Counted from the stretch's first letter, positions 43,251 to 51,624 are shown. The stretch is 64,000 nt of DNA from Nonomuraea guangzhouensis (GCF_019396345.1 NZ_JAHKRM010000027.1:62001-126000), one strand, 5' to 3'. Notes: generated by a model from the sequence alone, not told the origin. Program-made: numbers and translations.

Positions 43251-44156
43251 GTGCCCTGTCCGAAGGTCTTGGTGGATCCGGCGGTGCCAGACGAGATCGC
43301 GGAGCTGCTGCGCGGCCACCGCGAGCTGCTGCTGGGCATGCGGAAGGGGTGGGCACCGGTCCGCAGGAGGCGCTACGACCCGACGCTCGGCATCGTGGCG
43401 AGCGCGGCGGCCGGGCTGGCCGCGCTGCTGGCCGTCGCCGCCGGGTTCGGCTTCTTCCTGGAGGAACGCTACACCTCCTTCGTGGTCGTCATGACCGTGG
43501 CCGCGCTGCTCGTGGTCGGCGTGCTGCTCAGGCCGCGCACCGACGCGGAGGTCGCGCGGCGGCGCGCGCAGGAGCTGGACGTCTACGAGAACGCCCTGCG
43601 GTACGAGGGGCGGTTCGTGCTCGGCGAGGATCTCGACGAGGGCGCCCGCGCGCTGCTGGCCCGCGCCCGCGCCGCCGTGGAGGCGGTCATGGAGTCGCGC
43701 GTCAACGCCGAGGGCCTGCTGGACGATGTACGCAACGCGGTGATGCTGCCGGAGCAGGAGTGGGAGATCGCCCGGCTGCTGGCCAAGCTGTCGGCGCTGC
43801 GGCGCGAGCACGAGGACGTCGTCGCCGAGGGGCTCACGCCCGAGGTCGCCGCCGTCGCCGAGCCGCTGGGGGAGGCGCTGGCGAGCAGCGAGCAGGCGGT
43901 GCTCGCCCGCGTCGAGGCCCTGGAACGGTACGCCGGGCACGTGGCCGAGGCCGAGCGCGCCTTCCGGGCCCGGCACCAGATCGAGCGGTTCGGCGCCAAG
44001 CTACCGCGCTACGAGGAACTGCTGGCCGAGTCGGGTGCCGACAGCTCAGCGGTGCCCGAGCTGGGCCGGCTGACCGAGGACGCCGACCGGCTGGAGGAGA
44101 CGCTGCGCGACAGCGTGACCTCGGCACACGAGGCATTCCGCCACTTGAACGGGTGA
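43251..44156 (+). CDS. Tandem paralogue 2 of membrane/coiled-coil protein family (hypothetical)
   Basis: 301 residues. Same plan as paralogue 1: VLVDPAVPDEIAELLRGHRE opening, MRKGWAPV before two hydrophobic helices (~48-68, 75-90), then a helical soluble part with NAEGLLDDVRNAVMLPEQEW and EALERYAGHVAEAERAFRAR, ending SVTSAHEAFRHLNG. Divergence from paralogue 1 is greatest in the transmembrane hairpin and least in the soluble core, so the core carries the shared function. Likely expressed as a leaderless mRNA (see promoter). Confidence 0.8.
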   Translation: MPCPKVLVDPAVPDEIAELLRGHRELLLGMRKGWAPVRRRRYDPTLGIVASAAAGLAALLAVAAGFGFFLEERYTSFVVVMTVAALLVVGVLLRPRTDAEVARRRAQELDVYENALRYEGRFVLGEDLDEGARALLARARAAVEAVMESRVNAEGLLDDVRNAVMLPEQEWEIARLLAKLSALRREHEDVVAEGLTPEVAAVAEPLGEALASSEQAVLARVEALERYAGHVAEAERAFRARHQIERFGAKLPRYEELLAESGADSSAVPELGRLTEDADRLEETLRDSVTSAHEAFRHLNG

Positions 44157-44163
44157 CATCCCA

Positions 44164-44169
44164 TAAAAT
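44164..44169 (+). promoter_or_regulatory. -10-like box of paralogue 3, probably leaderless
   Basis: TAAAAT stands 8 bases before the GTG start codon at 44178, mirroring the arrangement before paralogue 2. A TTGAAC at 44145-44150 is too close (13 bases) to be an ideal -35. All three paralogues share ATCC directly after or within this box. Confidence 0.45.
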
Positions 44170-44177
44170 CCGATTTT

Positions 44178-45065
44178 GTGGCGGATGTGGTAGTCGATCC
44201 AGGTGTCCCGGAGGATGACGCCCAGCTGATCAAGGAGAGCGAGCACCTCCTGATCAGGATGCGCCGCGGCTGGGTGCCCGATCCCCGGCCTTCCAGGGTC
44301 GCCGGCAAGTCCTGGCGCGCGGTCATCGTGGTGATCACCCTGGCCGTGCTGACCCTCCTGCCGATCAGGGCGGGCGGCATCCAGTCGAGCAGCGTGGTGC
44401 TGGCCGGCCTCATCGCCATCCCCGTCCTGCTCGTGATCTTCCTGCGCAAGGACCACGACGAGGACGAAGAGGTGACCGTCGACCGGGAGGTCTACGAGCA
44501 ACTGCGCTGGTACGAGGGCCGGTACGTGCTCGCCGCCGACCTCGACGAGTCCTCCCGCAGGCTGCTCGCCCGGGCCAGGCGGGCCGTCGCCACGGTGACG
44601 CACTCGGCGGTCAACGTCGAAGGGCTGCTGGACGACGTGCGCAACGCCGTGATGCTGCCCGCGCAGGAGTGGGAGATCGCCCGGCTGCTGGCCAAGCTGT
44701 CGGCGCTGCGGGCCAAGCACCGCCAGACCATGTCCGAGGGGATCACGCCGGAGGTCGCCGCCGTGGCCGAGCCGCTCGCGCGGGCGCTCGACAGCAGCGA
44801 GGACGCCGTGGTGGCCCGGGTGGAGGCGTTGGAACGGTACGCCGCCAACGTGGCCGAAGCCGAGATCGCCTACCGGGCCCACCACCAGATCGAGGAGTTG
44901 CGGGGCCGGCTCCACCAGTATGAGGAACTGGTCTCCGAGGCCGGCGCCGACGCCTTCGCCGTACCGGAGATCGCCCGGCTCGCGGAGGACGCCGACCAGT
45001 TGGAGCGGGCGCTGCGGCGGAGCGTGAGCTCCGCCCACGAGGCGTTCCGCTACCTGGAGCCCTGA
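44178..45065 (+). CDS. Tandem paralogue 3 of membrane/coiled-coil protein family (hypothetical)
   Basis: 295 residues. VVVDPGVPEDDAQLIKESEH opening, MRRGWVPDPR, two hydrophobic helices (~48-64, 70-88), a charged DHDEDEEVTVDREVYEQLRW turn, then the conserved core NVEGLLDDVRNAVMLPAQEW, EIARLLAKLSALRAKH and EALERYAANVAEAEIAYRAH, ending SVSSAHEAFRYLEP. The Asp/Glu-rich loop after the second helix is specific to this copy. Converges with the MurG-like gene, 7 bases between stops. Confidence 0.8.
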   Translation: MADVVVDPGVPEDDAQLIKESEHLLIRMRRGWVPDPRPSRVAGKSWRAVIVVITLAVLTLLPIRAGGIQSSSVVLAGLIAIPVLLVIFLRKDHDEDEEVTVDREVYEQLRWYEGRYVLAADLDESSRRLLARARRAVATVTHSAVNVEGLLDDVRNAVMLPAQEWEIARLLAKLSALRAKHRQTMSEGITPEVAAVAEPLARALDSSEDAVVARVEALERYAANVAEAEIAYRAHHQIEELRGRLHQYEELVSEAGADAFAVPEIARLAEDADQLERALRRSVSSAHEAFRYLEP

Positions 45066-45072
45066 GCCCGAG

Positions 45073-46203
45073 CTACTCGACGTGCGCGGCCTCCAGGAGG
45101 ACGTCGCACAGGGCGTCGGCCGCGTCGACCCGGCCCAGTTTGCGGGCCGCCTCGGCCATCGTCGCGCGCAGGCCCGGGTCGGCCAGCAGCGGCATCAGCT
45201 CGGCCAGCAACTGCTCGCCCGTCGGGTGCGGCTCCAGCAGCGCGCGGGCCCCGCCCGCGGAGGCCAGGTAGCCCGCGTTCTTGCGCTGCTCGTCGCCGCC
45301 GGTCGGGATCAGCGGGATGAGCACCGCGGGCTTGCCGATCGCGGTCAGCTCCGACACCGTGCCCGCGCCGCTGCGCGAGATCACCACGTCGGCCGCGGCG
45401 AACAGGTCGGGCAGCTCCGAGCCGACGTACGGCACCGGGTGGTAGCGCTCGGCCAGGTCCGGCGGCAGCTCGATGGCGCGCATCTGGTCGATCCAGGCGG
45501 GCCCGCACTGGTGCACGATCTGGGCGTGCGGCAGCAGCCGCGGCAGGATCTCGGCGATCAGCGTGTTGATCTGCTTGCTGCCCGTCGCGCCGCCCGTCAC
45601 ATAGATCAGCGGCACCTCGAACGTCAGCCCGAACAGGTCGTAGGCCGCGGCCCGGTTGCCCTGCAGCAGCTCGGGCCTGATCGGGTTGCCGGTCACCACG
45701 GCCTTGGCGCGCGCCGCCGGGGGCAGGTATTCCAGGGACGACTCGTGCGAGAGCGCGATCCGCGTGGCCAGCCGGGCCAGGATCCGGTTGGCCAGCCCCA
45801 CCACCGTGGTCTGCTCGTGCATGACCAGCGGCCGGCGGATCAGCTTGGCCGCCACCCCGATCGGCACCGCCACATAACCCCCCGTCGACAGCACCACGTC
45901 GGGCAGGTAGCGGGCGGCGTGCCCGATCGCCTGGACCACGCCCACCGGGATGCGGAACACGTCGGCGATATTGGTGCCGAGCTCGCGGATATTGGGCCGG
46001 CGGCGCAGCTTGCCGGTGGTGATGGCCTTGAACGGGATGCCGTTCTCGGCGGTGATCCTGGCCTCCAGGCCGTTCGCGGTGCCTACCCACAGCACGTCGT
46101 GCGGCACCTGACGTCGCTGGACGGCCGACAGGGTCGTCAGGGCCGGATAGGTGTGACCACCGGTGCCGCCGCCGGTGATCAACAGTCGCAGGGTTCGTGA
46201 CAT
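45073..46203 (-). CDS. MurG-like UDP-GlcNAc transferase family protein
   Basis: 376-residue GT-B glycosyltransferase resembling MurG, which adds GlcNAc to lipid I in peptidoglycan synthesis. Motifs: GGGTGGHTYPALTT (N-terminal lipid/glycine loop), GGATGSKQIN (second G-loop), SRSGAGTVSELTAIGKP (UDP-sugar site) and PTGGDEQRKNAGYL. No mur/fts genes surround it, so this is probably a paralogue outside the division cluster, perhaps for another lipid-linked sugar. Start ATG at 46203; divergent from ppx across 98 bases. Confidence 0.83.
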   Translation of the reverse strand: MSRTLRLLITGGGTGGHTYPALTTLSAVQRRQVPHDVLWVGTANGLEARITAENGIPFKAITTGKLRRRPNIRELGTNIADVFRIPVGVVQAIGHAARYLPDVVLSTGGYVAVPIGVAAKLIRRPLVMHEQTTVVGLANRILARLATRIALSHESSLEYLPPAARAKAVVTGNPIRPELLQGNRAAAYDLFGLTFEVPLIYVTGGATGSKQINTLIAEILPRLLPHAQIVHQCGPAWIDQMRAIELPPDLAERYHPVPYVGSELPDLFAAADVVISRSGAGTVSELTAIGKPAVLIPLIPTGGDEQRKNAGYLASAGGARALLEPHPTGEQLLAELMPLLADPGLRATMAEAARKLGRVDAADALCDVLLEAAHVE

Positions 46204-46301
46204 GCGATCAGACTATGGCCCCGGCGGGTAGACCAATCGCGCCGCACGGCCACTTCGGACTCGGCTTCGCCGTACAGAGCGTTGACCGGTAGCGTTTCCC
46301 C

Positions 46302-47252
46302 ATGCGACTCGGCGTGCTGGACATCGGCTCGAACACCGTCCACCTACTCGTCGTCGATGCCCACCGCGGCGCGCGGCCCCTCCCCGCCTACTCGCACAAG
46401 GAGGAGCTGCGGCTGACCGAGCACCTCGACGAGCGCAACGAGCTGTCCGCGGACGGCATCGAGCGGCTCGGTGAGTTCGTGGAGGAAGCACTGCGCATCG
46501 CCGAGGACAAAGGCGTCGAGAACTTCCTGGCCTTCGCCACCTCGGCCGTGCGCGAGGCCGCCAACGGCGAGCACGTGCTCGACCAGATCAACGACCGCTG
46601 CGGCGTGCACATCGAGGTCCTGTCCGGCAGCGACGAGGCCAGGCTGACGTTCCTGGCCGTGCGGCGCTGGTTCGGCTGGTCCTCGGGACGGCTGCTCGCC
46701 TTCGACATCGGGGGCGGCTCGCTGGAGATCGCCGCCGGGGTCGACGAGGAGCCCGACGTCGCCGTCTCGCTGCCGCTCGGCGCGGGGCGGCTCACCCGCG
46801 ACTGGTTCGGCGCCGACCCGCCGACCGCCGACGAGGTCCGCAAGCTGCGCCGGCACGTACGCGCCGAGATCGCCCGCACGGTCGGCGGCATCGTCAGATA
46901 CGGCGAGCCCAACCGGGCCGTGGCCACCTCCAAGACCTTCAAGCAGCTGGCCAGGATCGCCGGTGCCGCGCCCACCAACGACGGCCTCTACGTCTCCCGA
47001 TCGCTGTCGCGCCAGGACATGGCCGACTGGGCCGTCAAGCTGACCACCATGAGCTCGGCCGAGCGGGCCGGGCTGTCAGGCGTGTCCGACGGGCGGGCCC
47101 TCCAGCTGGCCGCGGGGGCCATCGTGGCCCACGCGACCATGGACCTGTTCGAGGTCGATCGGCTGGAGGTCTGCCCGTGGGCGCTGCGCGAGGGCGTCAT
47201 CCTGCGCCGCCTCGACATGCTGCCGGGGCGGCTGGATGTGACGCCGCGGTAA
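46302..47252 (+). CDS. Exopolyphosphatase / pppGpp phosphohydrolase (Ppx/GppA)
   Basis: 316 residues, the short single-domain actinobacterial form without the C-terminal HD domain of E. coli Ppx. Actin-like ATPase-fold signatures: LGVLDIGSNTVHLLVVDAHR at the start, AFATSAVREAANGEH, EVLSGSDEARLTFLAV, and FDIGGGSLEIAAG (phosphate-binding loop). Hydrolyses polyphosphate and/or pppGpp, linking it to stringent and phosphate stress. ATG at 46302. The short form often occurs as two paralogues in this phylum. Confidence 0.93.
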   Translation: MRLGVLDIGSNTVHLLVVDAHRGARPLPAYSHKEELRLTEHLDERNELSADGIERLGEFVEEALRIAEDKGVENFLAFATSAVREAANGEHVLDQINDRCGVHIEVLSGSDEARLTFLAVRRWFGWSSGRLLAFDIGGGSLEIAAGVDEEPDVAVSLPLGAGRLTRDWFGADPPTADEVRKLRRHVRAEIARTVGGIVRYGEPNRAVATSKTFKQLARIAGAAPTNDGLYVSRSLSRQDMADWAVKLTTMSSAERAGLSGVSDGRALQLAAGAIVAHATMDLFEVDRLEVCPWALREGVILRRLDMLPGRLDVTPR

Positions 47253-47308
47253 CCGCGATCTACCCGATTCTCGCGCATAAGATCCGGTTCACGGGGCATC
47301 TCCGGCGG

Positions 47309-47539
47309 ATGTTGGCTGTACTCAGCACGATCGCCTCGCTGGTGATCGTCCTCATTCTGGCGTTCGTGGCCGTTTTTCTCATCTCCGTGGTCGTCCTGAT
47401 CACGCTCGGGCTGTTGGCGAGATCGACCGCCCGGCAGCCCGAGACAGGACCGGTTCTGGGAGGGCCAGGGGCGCGGTCTCCGGGGAAACATGAGCACCTA
47501 CGCCCCTCCAGAGGGCCGAGGGAGCTCAGTTCGCCATGA
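47309..47539 (+). CDS. Small single-pass membrane protein (hypothetical)
   Basis: 76 residues: MLAVLSTIASLVIVLILAFV and the following AVFLISVVVLITLGLL make one or two tightly packed hydrophobic helices, then a Pro/Gly/Arg-rich soluble tail. A TAAGAT box with ATCC-like context lies at 47278, 26 bases upstream of the ATG, similar to the boxes before the 42-45 kb paralogues. The 3' end overlaps the convergent RsbW-like gene by 14 bases. Reality rests on the hydrophobic pattern and position only. Confidence 0.45.
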   Translation: MLAVLSTIASLVIVLILAFVAVFLISVVVLITLGLLARSTARQPETGPVLGGPGARSPGKHEHLRPSRGPRELSSP

Positions 47540-47957
47540 AGTGCGGGCCGGCGGCGCCCGGGGCAAAGCGCAGGTGCTTCTCCAGGCACACCACAGACCC
47601 GTCCTCGTGCCGGTTGGTGAAGCGGATGTCGTCGGCCAGCGCGCGCATGATCTGGATCCCCCGGCCGGACTCGGCGCCGGGGGCCGCCTCGCTGAACATG
47701 GGCGGGTCGAAGCCGCCGCCCATGTCGATCACCCGGATGACGCAGAGCTTGTCGTACACCCCCGCGCTCACCATGTACTCGTCACTGGGCCCCGCGTGTC
47801 TGACGACGTTGGCACACGCCTCGGTGAGCATGAGCTCGATGTCGTCGCGGATCTGTGGCTCCACCCCCAGTGACCTGAGTGTGCCGTCGAACATCTGCCT
47901 GATCAGGGGGACGCTCGCCGCATCTCTTGGCAGCCGGAGCGCTATCGTGGCCTCCAC
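47526..47957 (-). CDS. RsbW-like anti-sigma factor / serine kinase
   Basis: 143-residue GHKL ATPase that in this family binds and inhibits a sigma factor and phosphorylates a STAS antagonist. N-box IELMLTEACANVVRHAG, G1 VIDMGGGFDPP, and G2-like GAESGRGIQIMRALADDI are present. GTG at 47957 with a perfect AGGAGGTG site; the frame upstream does not look coding. No sigma factor is adjacent; the nearest STAS protein is 2.3 kb away at 50226. Lies 68 bases downstream of the TetR gene on the same strand. Confidence 0.88.
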   Translation of the reverse strand: MEATIALRLPRDAASVPLIRQMFDGTLRSLGVEPQIRDDIELMLTEACANVVRHAGPSDEYMVSAGVYDKLCVIRVIDMGGGFDPPMFSEAAPGAESGRGIQIMRALADDIRFTNRHEDGSVVCLEKHLRFAPGAAGPHFMAN

Positions 47958-48025
47958 CGCACCTCCTCCGTCTCCGTCCGGACGCGTCAGTGCCTTCTGC
48001 CCAATCCGGCCCGCCCCAATCGTCT

Positions 48026-48571
48026 CTAGGGTTCCATCAGGCGGAGCGCGACCTCGATCGCGGCCTCGTTGATCTCCTCGTCGGTCAGCTTCTCGTCCTG
48101 CGACATCCACTTGCCGGCATGCAGCGTGAACAGCGCCATCGAGCGGCTGATGCGGACGGCCAGCGGATCGCCGGGGTCGTTGAGCTCGTCGGTCAGCTCC
48201 AGCATCACTTCGCGCATCCGATGGATCTTCGGATGGTCGCGCATGGCCGTCTGGTTGCGCTCCATGAAGCGGGCGACCTCCAGATAGCGGGGGTTCGTCA
48301 GCTTGGCGGCGTAGCGCAGGACGAGCTCCTTGCGCGTCTCCGGAGTCTTCGGCTGGCTCCTGACCCAGGTCAGGAGCTCCTCGACGTCCGCCACGCGCAT
48401 GTCGGCCAGGCTGGCGACGATGTCTTCCTTGGTCTTGAAGTGGTAATAGAGCGCGGCCTTCGTCACGCCGAGCTCCTCCGCGATCTCACGCAGCGAAGTC
48501 GCCTCGTAACCCTGCTCGGTGAAGAGCTTGAGCGCGATCTCCTGGATCCGGCTCCGGGTGTCTTCCCGCAA
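48026..48571 (-). CDS. TetR-family repressor of the adjacent DHA2 exporter
   Basis: 181 residues. Helix-turn-helix at ~25-50 (SLREIAEELGVTKAALYYHF) after a typical MREDTRSRIQEIALKLFTEQ start; the C-terminal ligand-binding domain is all helical. The start is a TTG at 48571. A 16-base palindrome in the 99-base divergent spacer before the exporter gene is the expected operator. Drug or toxic-metabolite efflux is the likely role. Confidence 0.92.
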   Translation of the reverse strand: MREDTRSRIQEIALKLFTEQGYEATSLREIAEELGVTKAALYYHFKTKEDIVASLADMRVADVEELLTWVRSQPKTPETRKELVLRYAAKLTNPRYLEVARFMERNQTAMRDHPKIHRMREVMLELTDELNDPGDPLAVRISRSMALFTLHAGKWMSQDEKLTDEEINEAAIEVALRLMEP

Positions 48572-48626
48572 TGTGCACCTATTTCGACTTGACGACCGGC
48601 AGGTTGGCTATCTAGCTTATTCTATG

Positions 48627-48642
48627 CTTGCCGGTCGGCAAG
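48627..48642. promoter_or_regulatory. Palindromic operator between TetR gene and exporter
   Basis: CTTGCCG, two-base centre GT, CGGCAAG: perfect seven-base arms, between the start codons of the divergent TetR (48571) and exporter (48671) genes. A related half-site lies nearby in GACCGGCAGGTTGG (48595-48606 region). Minus-strand TTGCTT/TAGAAT boxes flank it, so binding would cover the repressor's own promoter. Confidence 0.65.
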
Positions 48643-48670
48643 TAAGCAAGCTCTCATCAGGGGGTGCGCG

Positions 48671-50245
48671 GTGGCGGAGGCAGTCGGACGACGGCGTGAG
48701 GTGATGGTCGTCCTGCCCGGGCTGATGCTCGCGATGGTCCTGGCCATGCTCGACAACATGATCGTGGGCACGGCGATGCCGCGCATCGTCGGCGAGCTCG
48801 GGGGCCTGACCCATTTGTCCTGGGTCGTGACAGCTTATGTTCTGGGGACGACCGTCTCCACCCCCATCTGGGGCAAGATCGGCGACCTGTACGGCCGCAA
48901 GACCATCTTCATGATCTCGATCGTAGTCTTCATGATCGGTTCCGCGCTCTGCGGCATGGCGGGCTCCTCCTTGCTCGGCGGCACCGACGGCGGCATGGCC
49001 GAGCTGATCGGGTTCCGCGCGCTGCAGGGACTGGGCGCGGGCGGCCTGATCGTCAACGTGATGGCCATCATCGGCGACCTGGTGCCGCCCCGCGAGCGCG
49101 GCCAGTACCAGGGCATCATGGCGGGCGTCATGTCGCTGGCCATGATCGCGGGCCCGCTGGTGGGCGGTTTCATCACCGACAACCTCGACTGGCGCTGGGC
49201 CTTCTACGTGAACCTCCCGATCGGCGCCATCGCGCTGACCTGGCTGGCCCTGAAGCTGAAGCTGCCCAAGCTGCACAACCGGGTGCGGATCGACTGGCTG
49301 GGCGCGATCCTGCTGTCGATCAGCATCACCGCGATGGTCCTCATCACGACCTGGGGCGGCAACCAGTACGACTGGGGCTCCTGGCAGATCCTCGCCCTGG
49401 CCGCGACCGCCGTGGTCTCGCTGGCCGTGTTCGTCTTCGTGGAAGTCCGGGCGGCCGAGCCGATCATGCCGCTCCAGTTGTTCCGCAACCGCAACTTCGC
49501 CCTGATCTCGGGCGTCGGCTTCCTGCTCGGCTTCGCCATGTTCGGCGCCATCAACTTCCTGCCGCTGTTCCAGCAGACCGTCCAGGGCGCCTCGGCCACC
49601 AACTCGGGCCTGCTGCTGCTGCCGATGATGGCCACGGCCATGGTCGTCTCGCTGTTCGTCGGCCGGGCCATCACCGCCACGGGCAAGTACAAGATCTACC
49701 CGGTGATCGGCGGCGTCGGCATGGCCGTGGCCATGTGGCTGCTGTCGACCATGGACGCCGCCACACCCAGCTGGGAGACGGGGATCTACATCGCCGTCCT
49801 CGGCCTCGGCATGGGCTTCCTCATGCAGACCACGATGCTGATCGCGCAGAACAGCGTCGAGCAGAAGGACCTCGGCGTCTCCAGCAGCGCCGCCACGTTC
49901 TTCCGGTCGATCGGCGGCTCGTTCGGCGTCTCGCTGTTCGGCGCCGTCTTCAACAACCACTTCTCCTCGGAGCTGACCGGCAGGTTCGGCGCGCAGGCGG
50001 CGGACCGGATCGCCAAGGGCGGCGGCCGGCTGGATCCGGCGGCGCTCGGCCAGCTGCCGCCGCAGATGCGCACCGGCCTGCTGGAGTCGCTCGCCGTGTC
50101 GATCTCCGGCGTCTTCTGGTGGGCGATCGTGTTCGCCGTGGTCGTGCCGGTGCTGGCGGTCTTCATCAAGGAGATCCCGCTGCGCGGTGGCCCGTCGGCC
50201 GGGGCCGCCGCGCAGGAGGAGGCGGTCAGCCCGGCGGCAGGCTGA
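48671..50245 (+). CDS. MFS multidrug exporter, DHA2 (EmrB/QacA) family
   Basis: 524 residues and about 14 hydrophobic segments, the DHA2 layout of H+-driven drug exporters. LDNMIVGTAMPRIVGELGG in TM1 (motif D1), GKIGDLYGRKTIF (motif A), RALQGLGAGGLI (motif B) and AGPLVGGFI (motif C) are all present. GTG start at 48671 with GGGGG upstream. Divergent from the TetR gene that presumably controls it. Its 3' end overlaps the convergent STAS gene by 20 bases. Confidence 0.95.
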   Translation: MAEAVGRRREVMVVLPGLMLAMVLAMLDNMIVGTAMPRIVGELGGLTHLSWVVTAYVLGTTVSTPIWGKIGDLYGRKTIFMISIVVFMIGSALCGMAGSSLLGGTDGGMAELIGFRALQGLGAGGLIVNVMAIIGDLVPPRERGQYQGIMAGVMSLAMIAGPLVGGFITDNLDWRWAFYVNLPIGAIALTWLALKLKLPKLHNRVRIDWLGAILLSISITAMVLITTWGGNQYDWGSWQILALAATAVVSLAVFVFVEVRAAEPIMPLQLFRNRNFALISGVGFLLGFAMFGAINFLPLFQQTVQGASATNSGLLLLPMMATAMVVSLFVGRAITATGKYKIYPVIGGVGMAVAMWLLSTMDAATPSWETGIYIAVLGLGMGFLMQTTMLIAQNSVEQKDLGVSSSAATFFRSIGGSFGVSLFGAVFNNHFSSELTGRFGAQAADRIAKGGGRLDPAALGQLPPQMRTGLLESLAVSISGVFWWAIVFAVVVPVLAVFIKEIPLRGGPSAGAAAQEEAVSPAAG

Positions 50246-50546
50246 ACAGCTTGTCGAGCCCGGTCATCCGCATCAGATTACGCAGATAGGGCGTCAACGC
50301 CACCACGCGCAGCACGGCGTCGGCGCCCTCGACCTGCCGCTGGAGCCGTACGAGAGCGGCCAGGCCGGAGGAGTCGATGAAGGCCAGCCCCGACAGATCC
50401 ACGTCGAGCCGGTGGTAGCCGGCATCCAACGTCAGCCCCGTCAGATCGGCGGCGGTGTCGAAATCGAGGTCGCCGCTGAGTGCCAGCCGGATCGTCGTCT
50501 CGTCCGGTGTGGCGACGTCGATGCGCAACGGCGTCTTGTCGAGCAC
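50226..50546 (-). CDS. STAS-domain anti-sigma factor antagonist
   Basis: 106-residue SpoIIAA/RsbV-like protein: one STAS domain with VDLSGLAFIDSSGLAALVRL, where the Ser of DSSG is the phosphorylation site switched by an RsbW-type kinase. GTG start at 50546. The RsbW-like gene at 47526 is a possible partner, but the two are separated by the TetR/exporter pair and there is no sigma factor in the window. Divergent from the acetyltransferase at 50615. Confidence 0.92.
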   Translation of the reverse strand: MLDKTPLRIDVATPDETTIRLALSGDLDFDTAADLTGLTLDAGYHRLDVDLSGLAFIDSSGLAALVRLQRQVEGADAVLRVVALTPYLRNLMRMTGLDKLFSLPPG

Positions 50547-50614
50547 CGCCTCAGCTTATCCACCACGCCGAAAACAGGAGGCGCGGGGCGTCCGGATTCG
50601 GGAAAATCGCTGCC

Positions 50615-51586
50615 ATGAAGCCGTCCGCCGCGCACAGGTTCAGCCGTCCACGGGCCGAAGACGCCCCCGCCATCCATGAGCTCGTCGCGGCCTGCGACCT
50701 CGCCGTCATCGGCGTTCCCGACGCGACGGTCGACGACATCGCCGACGAGCTGGCGGAGCCGGGCTTCGACCTCGACGCGGACGGCTGGCTCGTCCACGAC
50801 GTCGGCGGCACGCTCGTCGGCTGGGCCTGGGCCTGCGCCAAGGGCGACAGCGACATGATCGACATAGAGGTCCTGGTGCGTCCAGGCGTCGAGGGGCTCG
50901 AGGGGCTCGAGGGCGAGCTGTGGCGCCTCGTGCTCGACCGCGCCGGGGAGCTGGCGCTGGCCCGAGGCCACGACGCCGCCACGGTCGACATCGGCATCTA
51001 CCGGGCCGACACCGGCAAGCAGGAGCTCGCCAAGGCATACGGCTTCACCCCCGGCACCAGCTTCCACCGCATGCGGATCGACCACGAAGGCCCGGTCGAG
51101 CCGCCCGCCCCGATTCCGGGGCTCACCCTCCACAGCGGGGAGACGGACGCCGTCCGCAGGCAGGCGCACCAGGTCCAGCAGGAGGCGTTCGCCGACCACT
51201 TCGGCTTCGTCAAGGTCGACTACGAGCACTGGCTCGAGCGCAGGCAGGCGCAGAGCGTCACCGACTGGAGCCAGCTCGCGGTCGCCAGGATCGACGGGCG
51301 GCCGGCGGCGCTGGTGGTCGGCAACAACCAGTTCGTGCCGGACGAGGACTGCGGCTATGTCGCCACGCTGGCCGTCCTGCCCGAGCATCGGGGCAAGGGG
51401 CTGGGCCGCTTCCTGCTCCAGCACGCCTTCGCCGCCGACGCGGCGCGTGGGCGGCGGGCGACCCTGCTGCACGTCGACTCCAACAACACCACGCCCGCGC
51501 TCGACCTCTACCTGTCGGCGGGCATGCGGCCGGTCCTGGTGATCGACGTCTGGCGCCGCCTGATCCGGCCCGGTCAGGCTTCCTGA
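50615..51586 (+). CDS. GNAT N-acetyltransferase (mycothiol-synthase-like layout)
   Basis: 323 residues with two GNAT-like halves, as in mycothiol synthase. The C-terminal half is the active-looking one: VATLAVLPEHRGKGLGRFLL with the R/Q-x-x-G-x-G/A pyrophosphate loop, and LHVDSNNTTPALDLYLSAGM. The N-terminal half has IEVLVRPGVEGLEGLEGELW, with a small internal repeat, and no good CoA loop. Substrate unknown; an amine or antibiotic are both possible. ATG at 50615. Confidence 0.87.
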   Translation: MKPSAAHRFSRPRAEDAPAIHELVAACDLAVIGVPDATVDDIADELAEPGFDLDADGWLVHDVGGTLVGWAWACAKGDSDMIDIEVLVRPGVEGLEGLEGELWRLVLDRAGELALARGHDAATVDIGIYRADTGKQELAKAYGFTPGTSFHRMRIDHEGPVEPPAPIPGLTLHSGETDAVRRQAHQVQQEAFADHFGFVKVDYEHWLERRQAQSVTDWSQLAVARIDGRPAALVVGNNQFVPDEDCGYVATLAVLPEHRGKGLGRFLLQHAFAADAARGRRATLLHVDSNNTTPALDLYLSAGMRPVLVIDVWRRLIRPGQAS

Positions 51587-51624
51587 ACGCCCGCTCTCAC
51601 GGGTGGTACTCCTTCCGGTCTAGC

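Noticed and set aside
40989..43976. Antisense open frame of about 995 codons opposite the MMPL gene and the first paralogues
   Set aside because: Same shadow composition; the sense strand has recognisable membrane and conserved-core proteins.
47177..47308. Upstream extension of the small membrane protein to the ppx gene
   Set aside because: The extension lies within the end of ppx in another frame and has no hydrophobic or family pattern; the ATG at 47309 begins the plausible protein.
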